Source: Neoscytalidium dimidiatum (lineage: Eukaryota > Ascomycota > Dothideomycetes > Botryosphaeriales > Botryosphaeriaceae). Taken from it: a stretch of DNA of 64,000 nucleotides. Shown here piece after piece: positions 46,856 through 60,065 of this stretch (positions within the stretch are counted from its first letter, which is position 1; each line of letters begins with the position of its first letter). The DNA lies in contig CM074695.1 in the NCBI GenBank assembly GCA_037367355.1, positions 3,844,001-3,908,000 on the forward strand, written 5' to 3'. Below the pieces are notes generated by a model, which saw only the letters and a list, made by a program, of their open reading frames with translations, did no database searches and had not been told where the DNA came from. The position numbers and the translations under genes are program-made.

Positions 46856-49800
46856 TCAGTCCAGCATGATGACTTCCGGATCAGGCTTGGTATGCTGCTG
46901 CTGCTGCTGATGGTGGTGGGTTTGTGGCCTCGGTTGACCTTGCGCCGGCGGCTTGGTTTGCTGGCTAGGGCCGGTAATTGGCTGGGCGGAGACGCCACCC
47001 GCTGACCGATCTGTGGCCGGCTTTTGAAACTTCTTGACCACTTCATCTAGCTTTTTCAGTGCGTCCTCTACGCCCTCAATTTGTGCGATGATGCCGCTCC
47101 GAACACCAAGCCACTTCTCACCTCTCTGTCTAAACAGCTCTTTCACGGCTCCACCAAATTCGGGGGACCGGGGATTATGCTGCTGGTTGGTTGAATCTTG
47201 GATGTGCCATTCCATAACGTCGTGTCGTGTTCGTAACCGGATATCAAAAGTTGTGATGGGGTTTTCGTAGCAGATTCGATACCAGTCCAGAGCCCGGGGG
47301 TTTACGTACGGTTGGGATATAGACGTAGGGGCTGGTGCGCTGTTCTCCATGGACTCGAACCCTCTCAGCAGAGGCATTGTCTGCGGAAGAATCTTCATGA
47401 AATACGCAAACGCTTTGCTGGTATCTCGGTTGTTCAAAACCTGCCCGAGGAATGTCGCCATACGGCGATGGGGATTATTTGGCGAGATATGCAGCTCGAC
47501 AGGAGAGCCTTCCGGGAAACGAATGTCTGCCTTGTGATTTCCACAATAGCGGAACACAACCCGAGATAAGCTGATGTGATCGCAACGAAGCTTCTGGTCC
47601 TTGGCGACTTCCACGATCCTTCCAAGCCGTTCGATCCGCTTTAGACGGTTGATGATTTTTTCCAAGAAAGGTTCGCCGAAAGGTGTACGTAATCTGACTT
47701 CGAAGGTGCCGTCACTGTTGAAAGAAACGTCTCCAGCCTGTGAAGACACTAAGTTGAGATCCACATGACCCTTTGACATCTCGCCCTTGACAGCATGGAC
47801 AATGCACCCTGTCTTCGTGTCGAGACCTTTATGTTGGAGCGTCAAGATCTCGCCCGCCCAGTTATTCTGACCATCCTTTTCTCCCAGCAATGGGCCACTT
47901 TTGATGAACAGCGCTGGCGTGACTTGAGAGATTGAGCGGTCCGATGTTCCCTTTTTCCTCTTCTGATCGCGAATGATACGCAATGCATGCGGCACATGCA
48001 TGCGTCGGAGCTCCTTGACAGCGATGGCGTATGTGAATTGGGCACAGGCAAACTCTTCCACAGCACGGAGAAATTGATGGGAGAGTGGCTGTTTCCTTTC
48101 CGACGGAGAAGTACCCATTAGCGGAATTGACTCCAGAATGCTGTTTCCAATGTTTTCGTTGGCCCTGAAAACCAAAGTCAGTGTGAAGGAAGCCCTCGAC
48201 TTGCGTGTATGATATCACTCACAGTTCGAACAGCCACCAGCTCTCCCCATCGAGATTGACGGTAAGCCCCAACACCCATTTCGATTTCCAGTTCTGGCAC
48301 CTATAAAAGCTTTGGGAAACCACTTTTTGATCCAATGCCGCGCTGGTAATGTCAAGTCGAATGTTGATGTGGCGAAGCCGCGTCCAGCCCACATTCTGAG
48401 CAACTTTGTCAATTCGGAAACGAAGATCATTGCAGATCAGGGCCTCTATCCTCGGAGCTGCATCGGTGGCGATGTCCCTAACGTCTCTCTCAAGAGCTAG
48501 CGAAAATGGGGTTGCTGGCCTCAGAGATAATGCTCCCGACACTGGATCGATCCTCACCTCTGTGGCTTTGGATTGGCAGCCTGGTCGAAGCAAGAGGCAG
48601 CAGTCGGTTGGTTCGCAGTCCGAAGTAACTGCTTCCATAGTGAGGCCGGATCGCTTTTGGGAAAGTACGGACAGCTGATTCCGGATGGACTCCAGTACGA
48701 AGGTGATGTGTAAGGCAATGATAGCTTTGAGAATCCTTTCTAGCGACAAGTCGGTCCAGTCAATCTTAAGAGGGATGTTCTCGACAAGCGTTCCTTTACG
48801 GATCCATTTGAGTGAAAGCTGAGGAGGGCTAGGACCTCTCCAAGACGCCTTCCCGCCTTTGGTCTTGCCGCTGGAGATGCCGATCTCGATCCAATTCTTT
48901 GCACCGGAAGTGCCTGTCCAGTACTGCACAATTAACGACCGGTGGACCTGCTGTACGTATATAGAATTGGCCCACGCTGTAGCGGCGAGCTCTTGGGCTT
49001 GTGTCTTCAGAGTTATGATCTTATGCGTTAGGACAAAGCCGTGGAGCCAATCATAGATTCCGCTTAATCCGGAATTCGCCAAGACTATGTTTGCTTCAGG
49101 CTCAACCAGATCACGAAACCATGCATCCGGCAGTTCTGGCTTCGGGGTAAAAAGGAATCGCACGTCGACGATGAAAAATGGCGACGCGGGATCCTCATCA
49201 GCAATGGAAACGTCAAGCTCGAATTCGGATGGGACCCGGAAAGTTGCACGGCCACTTGCAATGGACCAGTCTTTCATTTGCCGCGGGAGTTCTTCATGCA
49301 AGTTGATTCGGATTGCCAAGAGCGCATTCAGATTGGTGACAGTCTTGAGCATTTGCTGTGGAGTCAGTGGTTCCGCGGGGATATAGCCCATCTGATTCCG
49401 TCAGCTTACGCAACTTCGTCGTATGAAGGAGCAAACATACATCTGGCATCCAGGGAGCCTTGCCGGTGCTCAACACTTCTAAAGCAGTCTTGAGGTCTGG
49501 GCTGGGAGCCTTCGCAGACTCCATGTTGAGCTTCAATTGACCAATCCACCGAGGTGCCTCATCGTAGTGCTTCATTTGCTCCGTCAACCACGCATTCAGG
49601 TCTATCATCTTGCTCACATCATCACAGTTGCGACTCCATTTCGACAGCACGAGTAGCTTGATGAACTTTTCTCTCTCACCCCACGCCCAGTTCAACATCA
49701 GCATCTTCTTTTCCTCGTTCTCCCTGGACTGAGGGGTGGAGCCATTGGTCAAGTGTCCATTGATGCCGTTCATTGCGGGAGCGGGCGATATCTGCAGGGC

Positions 49801-50130
49801 GCTCATCTTGTCCAGAATCTCACCGAGCGAGACGTTGGTCTCTTGCGCAACCCTCTCCACGAGCTTGCCAAAGGGCATGTAGAACTCGGTGAAATGGGTC
49901 AGCTCCGGTGGGGGTTCAGACAGGTCGGCGGACGGGGATTGCGACAGTGAGGCAGCGCCGTTGGTGATTGCGTTGCCGTTCATGTTCGAAGGGCGATCGA
50001 GCTGCGGCAGCGGTGCATCACCATTGAGCTTGGGTTGCGCGGCGCCGGGGGCGGGCAGCGCTCTGTCGTCCAGTTTGCCCAAGCTGGCGGCCTGCGCGCC
50101 ATTCCGATCCATCGAGACGATGCCGGGCAT
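46856..50130 (-). CDS. MED14: Mediator complex subunit 14
   Basis: Three exons: 50130-49441, 49391-48223, 48164-46856; introns of 49 and 58 nt; 1055 residues. The frame is open further upstream, but 50130 (MPGIVSMDRNG) is the first ATG in it. After a disordered N-terminus the MED14 domain begins at about residue 75 (ELTHFTEFYMPFGKLVERVA), with the signature LNWAWGEREKFIKLLVLSKW at about 140 and KAPWMPD joined to MGYIPAEPLTPQQML across the first intron. The C-terminus is a Gln/His/Pro-rich tail (HHHQQQQQH). MED14 (yeast Rgr1) is the backbone linking head, middle and tail of Mediator, the RNA polymerase II coactivator in the nucleus. It is divergent from ATG22, with 2.3 kb between them. Confidence 0.94.
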
Positions 50131-52449
50131 ACTCCTCCCCTTCGCTCCGTCGGCGCCGTCGCCGTGGCTCCCCTGCACCCCCTCAGTCCCGTCCTCCGCC
50201 TTGCGCTCGGCCAACGGTATTTTGGAGAATTGCTGGAGGTGGTGCGCGATGGTTGCGATGAGCTGGAGGTGGGGACGCGGGGCCGGGAGGCTCAAGTGCG
50301 GCGGCCAGGCGGCGGGATCAACGCGCAACGGCGCAGGCAGGTGAAGTCTGTGAGGCGGCTTTGTTGATCGGGCAGCTTCGCGGAGCGAGGCGGCGAGGGC
50401 GCGGCGGGCGGTAGTGTGCGGATGCGAGAGCGTCGGGAGGGTGGGCTCGGGAGGGCTGGGTGCGGGCGTCGAGCGCGCGTCGGGGTGGTGGTGGAGGAAA
50501 AGAAGGCGAGCGAGCGTCGCAGCGATGATGCAGGCAGGTGGTGAGGGCCGCACGCCGGGGCCCGTCGGGCGCGCCAAAGCCAATTTGCCCAGCCCTCTCG
50601 CTCCCAGTCTTGGCCGACGACGACCGCGGCGCCGGACTGCTGGACTACTGGACTGCTGGACCGCAACCACCGCGTTGTGCTGCCAATCCCCGCGCCCGCC
50701 CTGCGTGCCACAATACAGTGCGCAAACGGGCGCCAGCGCACGCGAAATTGCTGCCTCCACGTCGCGCGCCCGCTCGCTCTTGCGCTGAGCCGGCGCGTGC
50801 AAACACCGGGGCGGGCGGCCTCCGCTGCGGTCGAAATAGACGAGGCGCGGCCGTCACGCCCCGTCGCTGCCCGTGTTCCGTGCAACACAGCGTATACCCG
50901 GCACCACATCCCCATCTCTCCTGAGCAGCTGTGCATGCTGCTCCTGAGCCCGCCCGCCCGACACGAGGTCCGGCTTGTGCTCACGCCAGACGTTTGTGAA
51001 ACATGGGCCGGCAACCCGGCCACGGTACCTCTGCTCAGTTTCATGGTTTCCGCCGCTGTGCTGACTGCGCTGCGCTGCGCTGCATCGGCTCGCGCTTCGC
51101 GAACACCACGGCACGATCCTAACCGATGTTGCAGGGCAGGGTGATCGCCGGAGGGCGAGCAATCGAGCAGCCCTGGCCGGGGAGCCGGCCGGGGCCCGAC
51201 CCTGCCTGCAGTAAGCGCCATTTCCGCAGCTTGCGTCTATCACACCAATCCTTTCACGCTGCCCGTCCCGCCACCGCCTCTGCTGCTCCTCATCCGGCCG
51301 CCATCGTGCCTTTTTAACCTTGGAGGGTAACACAACCTGTGTGTCTCAGGTTCCTTTTTTTTTCAGTGCCGAAAAAGGAAGTCGAACTACTCTATTGCTC
51401 CAGCGAGCGTGCGAATGACGGCTTTGCGTTGCGCTGTACCATTTATTTCTTAGAAAGGCGGGACTGTTCGTGACCAATTTTTCACGTATGCACGATCGGC
51501 TGCGTGACAGGGGCCGGAGAATAGGAGTAAAGAAGAGCACACGAGCTACACTTTGTACAATAGGCTGGCCTCGCTGGCATGCGTTGGAGAGCAGGGGACA
51601 GCCAAAGGACAGCCAAAGGACAGCCAGAGGGCGTTTCCCAGTCGCGGTCGGCAGTCGAGACGTCTGTCGGTACTCGCAGACAAGCATCTAGGCCGCGGCA
51701 GGCGCCTTTGCAATCCGCGCGAGCTGCAGCACCCGGAGTCAAGCCCGTTTCGAGCGGTCTATTCCCGGGAGAAGGTGGGGTGGCAGGTGGCAGGGTCGGC
51801 GCGACTTCGCTGGCCGAAGTACAGACGCGGTCGCCTCACGCACACGTCCCCCAAGTTGTCGTCGCGTTCAAGTGGTGCGTCCATCCGTAATCGATTGCTC
51901 GCCCTGTCCTTATCTGCTCGGCGAAACAGCTCACCGCGCCAGGCGAGCGCGAGTAATGCGCAGACTCGCCGAGCAGAGCAGGTTTCGAGGGCCCAGCTTG
52001 GTGGGCAGCAGGGCAGCCGGGCAGCGCGGCCTGCCCTGTACCTTAGAGTAGGCCGCACGTCGTAGGCTCCGCGGGCCAGAGCTACTTATAGCAGCTGCGC
52101 TCTCTGATTGAGCCTGGCCCGCATGCGCTTCGCCGTGTTCGCGGTGGAATGCACGGCTGGCACATCTGCTATCACTTGCTGGGCTTTGGCGCTTGCTGGC
52201 TCGATCACGCGGGAAGATCGCATCACGGTCACGGAGATCCACAGCCTGACCGCGGCCTGTATCAGACAGAGCCCTTTTGTTTCTTCGCTTTCCCGCCGTC
52301 GCGGCGGCCCATGATGGACGCAGAGGGCCTTCAGCGTGCGTGATGCCTCAGCAGCGCCGGCCGGTTGCACTGCTCGAATCACCGCAACGCCCCTCGCCCA
52401 GCTCCCACCAACCCTGTGCTCGCACGTCCCCCAGGCGGTCCGACTCGTA
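50131..52449. other. GC-rich divergent promoter region between MED14 and ATG22
   Basis: No supported gene despite several long open frames on both strands, which come from high GC. Contains an 11-nt tandem repeat at 51596-51628. Confidence 0.55.
51596..51628. repeat. 11-nt tandem repeat, three copies
   Basis: Three units of GGACAGCCAAA, the last with a changed end (GGACAGCCAGA). Non-coding. Confidence 0.75.
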
Positions 52450-55002
52450 ATGGTTCCGCGCCAACACCCACCTCCGCAGGTACCTCCACACTCGCCCTCG
52501 CCGCCTTTCCGCCCGGACCTCCCTCGCCAGTCGTCCGCCAACTCCAAGCGCTCCTTCCACTCCTCCTACAGCGCCGACGATGAGCGCTCGATAATCGCCG
52601 ACACCATGGGTCCTGACCGCGAGCGCGACTCCCCTGCGCGCCCGCCCCAGTATGCCGGCGATGACACCTCTCTGACCTCGCGCAGAGAGCTGTGGGGCTT
52701 CTATGTTTATGGCTGGGCTGCCGAGGTATACCACACCGTCTGAGCCACTGTCGAGAGCATGCGCGCTGAACTGCTGAAAGGTCTTCGTAGTCTGCGGTGT
52801 TGGTAAGCACATGTACAACCAGCTGTCTTTCGCGCGCCGTGATGCGCTCCCGCCCTGCGTGGAGCAGAGACCTGTGAATCCGACGTAAACGCTGCTGTGA
52901 CTCTGCCTCGATCCGTTTCGTGCACCATGTCCAGTTTCGTCCCGAGGATCTTCAGAATCCGACTGCTCGCTCCGGCGCACGCAAATCCACTCCAGTTGAT
53001 CCAGACTGACCATGACTTCAAGGATCTTTCATACCCATCACCCTCGAGCAGTTAGCACGGGAGCGTGGCGTTCTCCAAACCGACGGGAAGACCCCGTGCA
53101 CCACCCCCTTCGACAGGCCGCAGCCGCCGAGTGAGTTTTCCGGTCGAACACCCTCTGCGGATGCCGCACAATGCGTTGTCTACATCCTGGGCGCCGAGGT
53201 GAATACGGCTAGCTTTGCTATGTACACGTTTTCCATCAGCGTTCTCATCCAGGCCTTGTTGATCATATCCATGTCTGGTGCAGCCGACCATGGCAGGTAC
53301 AGGAAGACGTTTCTTCTCAACTTCGCCTTTATTGGCTCCGTTGCAACTATGCTCTTCCTCCCTGTCACTCCTCAGATATTCGTGCTGGGCGCCTTACTCG
53401 CCATCATCTCGAACACGTGCTTTGGGGCCTCGTTTGTCTTGCTCAATTCCTTCCTCCCGCTGCTTGTCAGGAATCACCCGTCGGTCGTGGAATCATATCC
53501 TGAATCTGAAGACTCTTACGGTGAAGGTGACGACGATTACCACGAACGCTCCGGCACTGAGGACGAAGAAGAACTGGACTTTGGGGAAACGCCCAACTCG
53601 AGGTCGGCCTTGTTGAGCAGGTCCTCAACTGTGGATTATACAGCCCCATTCCCGAAATCGCCGGCTGTAAGTATCTCTTCGGAAATTTCTGCTTTCTCAT
53701 TTCTACCCTTACATTGTCACCTTCCAATGTCTGCCACTAGAGCCCAATTTCTCGGCCGTCATGTGCGGACAGGCACATGGAAGCCCCGGGTGCTATTTCT
53801 CCTTCCGCTTCTCATGCTCTCCATGATCGTTTCCCTAGGCTCGTCCTATGTTACGTTTAATACTGACTCCCGACTTAGACTTCATCGCATGAATTGGCTC
53901 TCTCCACACGAATCAGTTCATATGGCATCGGTATCGGCTACATAGCTGCCCTTCTCGTGCAGACTTTCGCCATAATCATCGTAATGCAGGTTGATACCGT
54001 CTCTACCAATTTCTCCCTCAGGCTCGTGTTATTTTGCGTCGGTACCTGGTGGCTCGTCTTCACTATACCTGCGGCATTCTGGCTTAAGGCTCGACCCGGA
54101 CCTCAGTTACATCTCTACCATAGTGGTGGCAAGCTTCAGACTGGCTGGGAATACTTCAAATATTCCTGGAAGTCTCTTGGGAAGACTATCACGCATGCAC
54201 GGAAATTGAAGGACGTACTTCTCTTTCTTGGCGCATGGTTCCTCCTTAGCGATGCTATAGCAACAGTGAGCGGCACTGCGGTCCTCTTTGCGAAGACTTC
54301 TCTTTCCATGAAGCCTGGCGAAGTGGCCTTCATTAACGTGGTCGTCACAATCACGGGTATCATTGGGGCATTCTCATGGAGTCGTCTGTCTGTCATGATG
54401 GGTCTCAAGCCTTCCCAGACGATTCTGTTCTGCATCTGCCTCTTCGAGTTGATCCCCATCTATGGCTTGCTCGGATACATACCGGCGATTCGCAAAATGG
54501 GAGTGTTCGGTCTCCAACAGCCATGGGAGATGTATCCCCTAGGCGCAGTGTACGGATTCGTCTTGGGTGGTCTGTCCTCGTACTGTCGAAGTCTCTTCGG
54601 AGAGCTCATACCACCAGGCTTCGAAGCCGCATTCTACGCTCTCTACGCCATCACGGACAAAGGCTCGAGCGTTTTCGGACCGGCGGTGGTTGGAGCGATT
54701 ACTGATGCAACGGGAGAAATCCGTCCGGTGAGTTCCTATCAGGGCATGATCTGCCGCACCATGACTCCAGCTAATGTGAGCAGGCTTTCTGGTTCCTGGC
54801 GGTACTCGTGGGACTTCCGTTCCCACTAATGGCTCTAGTGGACGTTGAGAGGGGCAGGGAGGATGGTGCTGCTCTGGCTAGTGCATTGAGTGAGGGCAGA
54901 GGCAAAACGCCCGAACGGGGCAGTCCTCGTCGCAGCAGCTCGGAGTCGTTTCGCGAAGATGTGGCAGAAACAGAACGTCTGACGGGAGAGCCAGAACGGT
55001 AA
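52450..55002 (+). CDS. ATG22: ATG22 family vacuolar amino acid permease
   Basis: Five exons: 52450-52725, 52781-52802 (only 22 nt), 53023-53666, 53879-54727, 54784-55002; introns of 55, 220, 212 and 56 nt; 669 residues. The joins rebuild the N-terminal family signature [38 protein letters not shown], in which the middle block is the micro-exon. About 11-12 membrane helices follow, with a long acidic, Ser-rich cytosolic loop in the centre (about residues 265-315). The join at 53666/53879 uses a perfect TACTGAC branch site, but the intron is long and an extra small exon inside it cannot be excluded. Atg22 exports amino acids from the vacuole after breakdown of autophagic bodies. The C-terminal tail is charged and Ser-rich. 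Confidence 0.92.
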
Positions 55003-55340
55003 CAAAGCACAGGTCTAGGACGAGTTCACTACGTAGAATGCGACTGTGCGAAATTAGAATACGAACACGTGCACATGGCGGGAGTTTGGGGGACTGGCGC
55101 GTGTGCAGGTCGAGCTTATTCAGGCTAAGCGGAGAGCGATACCGTGGCCTCTTCGTACTCTAAACATGGTCAGTCGTAAATGAGAGAGTGCTGCGGCGAG
55201 GCGAACCTGGCTGAGGGCGGTGTTAGCATTCATTCCTGAGCCAGGTGCTGAAGCGAGTTGGTCTCCGGAATTGGCGGCAGTGGAGCAGCGGCAGTCAAAA
55301 ATAAAGCAACAGGAAGACAGGGCCGTAGACGCGAACGATG

Positions 55341-55351
55341 GACAGCGTGGT
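55341..55351 (+). promoter_or_regulatory. Unfolded-protein-response element (UPRE)
   Basis: CAGCGTG at 55343-55349 within TGGACAGCGTGG. The ten bases TGGACAGCGT plus G match the core of the yeast KAR2 UPRE, the site bound by Hac1. It lies about 245 bp before the PDI1 start, a known UPR target in fungi. Confidence 0.65.
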
Positions 55352-55483
55352 TGGCTGACGCATGTGCATCCTGGTGGACCCTCGGCCCAAGCTCCTAAAC
55401 GCCAAGGCAGCCGTGCAGGCACTCCGCGCGGGCGGAAACTAAAGGCCAGCTTGCACCTCTTTTATCGCCCCCGGCACCTGCCT

Positions 55484-55490
55484 TATAAAT
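55484..55490 (+). promoter_or_regulatory. TATA box of PDI1
   Basis: TATAAAT about 100 bp upstream of the ATG and 135 bp downstream of the UPRE. Confidence 0.6.
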
Positions 55491-55590
55491 CACAACCGGC
55501 AAGCGGGCCTTTTACAAGAGCTCCGAGCAGCCTCTCCAACCCCGTTCTTCCACATTCCCTTCCGCAGCTTCAATTGCGATCCACCCCACC

Positions 55591-57368
55591 ATGAAGAACT
55601 TCAGGAACGTCGTGCTCGGCCTTGTGGGAGCTGCTGCTCTCGCCTCGGCCTCTGATGTCGAGGAGCTCACCAAGGACACCTTCAGCGACTTTGTCAAGGG
55701 CAACGACCTGGTGCTCGCTGAGTGTGAGTCGCGCCCCTCTGTTTCGATTGCGACCATTGACACGACACTGACCTCACGCCGCAGTCTTCGCCCCGTGGTG
55801 CGGCCACTGCAAGGCGCTTGCTCCCGAGTATGAGGAGGCTGCCACCCAGCTGAAGGAGAAGAACATCAAGCTCGCCAAGGTTGATTGCACTGCGCAGACC
55901 GAGCTGTGCCAGGAGTATGGCGTCGAGGGCTACCCGACCCTCAAGGTCTTCCGTGGCCTCGAATCCATCTCTCCCTACGCCGGTCAGAGGAAGGCGGATG
56001 CGTAAGTTTTCGCGCGCCTTGGAGTTTCAGGATCCTGGGAACGCGGCGCTGACAGGACTCGCAGCATCGTGTCGTACATGACCAAGCAGGCTCTTCCCGC
56101 CGTTTCCATCCTCGCTAAGGACTCCCTCGAAGAGTTCAAGACCGCCGACAAGGTCGTCCTCGTCGCCTTCTTCGACAAGGACGACAAGGCGACCAATGAG
56201 ACCTTTACCTCCGTCGCTACCGACCTCCGTGATGAGTACCTTTTCGGTGCCATCAACGATGCCTCGGTCGCCGAGGCTGAGGGCGTGAAGCAGCCTGCTA
56301 TTGTTCTTTACAAGTCGTTTGACGAGGGCAAGGATATCTACACTGAGGCCGTCGAGAAGGAGGCTCTTGAGAAGTTCATCAAGACTGCCGCCACTCCTCT
56401 CGTTGGCGAGGTCGGCCCTGAGACTTACTCCGGCTACATGAGCGTAAGTCTGGTCTTTTCAGGTGGTTACACAGAAGTTCTAACGTCTGCAGTCCGGTAT
56501 TCCCCTTGCCTACATTTTCGCTGAGACTCCTGAGGAGCGTGAGGAGCTCGCCAAGGAGCTTAAGCCCATCGCTGAGAAGCAGAAGGGCAAGATCAACTTC
56601 GCGACTATTGATGCTAAGACTTTTGGTCAACACGGAGCTAACCTCAACCTTGAGGTTGGCAAATGGCCCGCGTTCGCTATCCAGGACCCCGCCAAGAACC
56701 AGAAATTCCCCTTCAACCAGGAAGAGAAGATTACCGAGAAGGCTATCGGCAAGTACGTCGATGACTACCTCGCGGGCAAGGTCGAGCCCAGCATCAAGTC
56801 CGAGCCTGTTCCCGAGAAGCAGGACGGCCCCGTCACTGTTGTTGTCGCCAACTCCTACCAGCAGGAGGTCATCGACAACGACAAGGACGTTCTTCTCGAA
56901 TTCTACGCTCCTTGGTGCGGTCACTGCAAGGCTTTGGCCCCCAAGTACGACGAGCTTGGTACTCTGTTCGCCAAGAACAAGGACTTCGCTTCTAAGGTTA
57001 CCGTCGCCAAGATTGATGCTACTGCCAACGATGTGCCCGATGAGATCCAGGGCTTCCCCACCATCAAGCTTTTCCCCGCTGGCAAGAAGGATGAGCCCGT
57101 TGAATACAGCGGCTCCCGCACTGTTGAGGATCTGGCCAAGTTCATCGCCGAGAACGGCAGCCACGGCATCAACGCCTACTCCGAGAAGGCCGATGAGAAG
57201 GCTGATGAGGACAAGCCCAGCCAGGCTCCCGCCGCCACCGACAAGGCTGAGGAGAAGGCCGAGGAGGCTAAGGAGGGCGTCAAGGAGAAGGTTTCCGAGG
57301 CTGCCGAGGCCGTTAAGTCTGCCGTTGTCGATGACGAGGCTGACATTGAGGGTCACGACGAGCTGTAA
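55591..57368 (+). CDS. PDI1: Protein disulfide isomerase
   Basis: Four exons: 55591-55723, 55785-56001, 56065-56443, 56493-57368; introns of 61, 63 and 49 nt; 534 residues. A signal peptide ([20 protein letters not shown]) leads into the a-b-b'-a' thioredoxin layout. Two active sites are seen: [15 protein letters not shown] (Cys50/Cys53) and [15 protein letters not shown] (Cys385/Cys388). The first exists only after splicing of the first intron. The cis-Pro segments GYPTLKVF and GFPTIKLF are present. An acidic, Lys/Glu/Ala-rich c region ends in HDEL, the ER retrieval signal. The enzyme forms and rearranges disulfides in the ER lumen. Codon use is strongly biased toward C-ending codons, as for highly expressed fungal genes, and the promoter carries a UPR element. 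Confidence 0.98.
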
Positions 57369-60065
57369 ATTATGGTTGCCTCTGATATTCACGCGTAGGT
57401 TTTGGTTACTATGTGGGTTTCGTTGCTGAACGCGATCCACGAAAATGGTCTGTGGGTTTTGTTTTGCTCCCTCGAGAATACCAAAAGAAGAGGGAGCTCT
57501 TTTTGTTGCATGATTATTTTTTTGGGAGGGGGGGGACGGGATTTGTTTTCCTCCTCGTCTTTTCTTTTTCTAGGGTTGGTCATGGATAGCGTCACTTAAG
57601 TTTTGCGCACCAAAGGGAGGGGTTTAACGGGATACTCGAGCAATGGAATTCAGACATGTACAATCATCTTGCAACCCTTTTTGCCCATGTGTCATGCATT
57701 ACTGTGATCTCGTGCAGTGAGATCGATCTTGGTTGTAGGATCGAAAACGTGTAGAACGATCTGGAGGAGGCTAAATATGGAGATAGTTTGGGGGGTTGTA
57801 GCTAATCGAGCTTCAAGGTGTATTGCTGAGTTTCCTCGTCGGGAGAAGCTCAGACGGTACTTTATTCCAGACTCCGCCTTTTGCCGAGCTTTCCTAGCGG
57901 GAGGGAAGGAGGGCATGTTGGAGAGTAGCAGACACGTTGCTACTCCTCACGTCCCCAGTTCCAAGAAGGACTGATATGGCGCCGTTTCCTCCGTTCATTC
58001 GAACAGCTGTCTTTTGTCGATACGGAAATGACGTCTCTTCCCGGAGCGCAGGGCTCCGTATCTCGTTCTGGTCCCGTTACTCCTTTTGGATACAGTGGAG
58101 TATCGGCGCGATGGCTGCAGGGATACTATATTTGGCCAGGGGCAGGCAGGGATCATGTCAGTATCAGGCAATGGGGCTGGGTGAGTGAGCATGTGTGCAT
58201 GCGTGCATTTGCGCATGTACAACGTGTTCTCTCCTATTGCGGAGTCAAGTTCCTGAAGATTTCTTAAAGCTGGATTGCTCGAGCTTTCTTTTGCGGTTCG
58301 GGGTTCGCGATTGCTTCTCGACGTACCGGTGGTTGTTTTGGCCGGTATTTTCGACTGTCGGAATATGGCACTCGGGAAGGCAAGTAAGAGCCATGGAGTC
58401 TGGACTCTGAGCAAAGTAGCCATGGTAACTCATCTGGCGCTGTGCACTTCTGTCGAGCGGAACTCTGGTCAAGACTGGAGTTGATCTATCAGCTTCGTCG
58501 TCCAACAGTCTAGATTTCATTGCCGCCAGGTGGGAGCAAAATTCTCAGCATGTTCCAGCAAGGTAAGCCAATCTCGCATAAGAATTTCTGCCCGGGACGA
58601 AGCTCAAGCTTCTTATCTGGGTAACACCCAAGCCTGTGCATGAAGCAATTAGGCTATTTGCATGTTACAGTCAGCGAATGCGAGGTGCACATGAGCGTGT
58701 CTTTGCTTCTTGAACTCTTGTCAACAAGTTGCTCCGCAGACATTCTTAATCATCAATGTCTGTGTTCTTCGAATTATTGTTTTCCTTTCCGCTGAATATT
58801 CATGCCGGTCTCCAACAAAATGATGTCATTTCAGAGCCCCATACCCAACGCAACATTGGTGTATGGAAAATTCACACTGATTTCGGCCATCTGTACCATC
58901 TCTACCTGTCGTTGGCTGCAAAGAACTAGATTTGTTCAGCCCCCACTTGTGCCAAATCCTTTCATGCCGCGTGCAACACCGGAGCTGCTACTGCAAACTC
59001 GAGGACGCAATCCCTCCCTCGAAATCCTCATCTTCTCATTAACCCCTTTACTTCTTTTAAAACCCTTTACCATACGAGTTATGACCATGCATAAAGAGAG
59101 CGACGAGAAAGATACCCGAGACAATGTGATGGCGCACACCCCTCCTCGTTGTTCCGTCGGCCGAGCATCTGAAGATCACCAGACAGAGTAGATCATCTGT
59201 GAGCCCCCAGAATGCGATTTTTGCTCTGCTCCGCCGGATCTATCGCTAGTTGACCAGGCAAGAGTCTCGGAAGATGCCAGGCTTCGGGTATTTCATAGGC
59301 GGTTATGCTGACGAAGACGGCAAAGGGAGTCGGCCGGGGACTCTCCCGCGCAGAAGCATCCCCTGAGGCACTTTTCCTTCTGTGATATCGAGGTGGTCAG
59401 AGGAGGTAGATGGATGTCGATTGATTTGGGTTTGGTACGCGAAGTGCAGCGTTGGATAACACAATGCTCCTTCTGCAGCTTCGTCATGGACCTTGTGTCA
59501 TCGAAGGCGAACAATAAGACATTTCCTTCTAGAGCTTACTCGCTTTCTGAGTAGCCGGGTGGAGGGGATAAAAAGGAGGATGTTGCCAGTTATGCCACTC
59601 AGTGCTGACGAGAACCATCCTCTAATGGTGGATCGCATCAGCATCGTGTTGAAGGAGTGGTTTTCATTAAGGTCCAAGATTGGTGATTGGGAAAGAGTAC
59701 TTGCACCAAAATGCTCTAGGGTCTCCGGAGAGTACAGCCACCAAGTCATTAAATGTATTAGTGGCTTCCTAGCCAAATGTTTCCCCGATCTTGTACGCAC
59801 TTTGTGCCTTGTGCAAGCACCAGCCTACTACGACAATTCTACGTAGCCTGAGTTTGGTAACCCAACCGAGGCCGGGTAGTAAACCACGACTTGTGATACA
59901 TCTTCGATGTGAGGCTAGATGAATCAGATCCATGTGCGCACGATAATATTCCCTTTGAAATCCGGGTTCTCTTCTTTCAAGCTCATGCATGATGCCATTA
60001 CCACATCTACAATGCCCACACTACCACCACCATTAAAGCAAGAAATTCACCGCTGCTCACGCCCC
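57369..60065. other. Convergent intergenic region, no gene seen
   Basis: About 2.7 kb between the 3' ends of PDI1 and GPI1. Lower GC than the gene flanks; only short frames without recognisable motifs (the longest about 120-140 codons). Confidence 0.55.

Larger units (their letters stand above)
55003..55590. other. Intergenic, PDI1 promoter
   Basis: No gene. Contains the UPR element and TATA box listed separately, then a C/T-rich leader. Confidence 0.7.

Noticed and set aside
56379..57440. 353-codon minus-strand open frame
   Set aside because: Antisense shadow of PDI1 caused by its strong codon bias.
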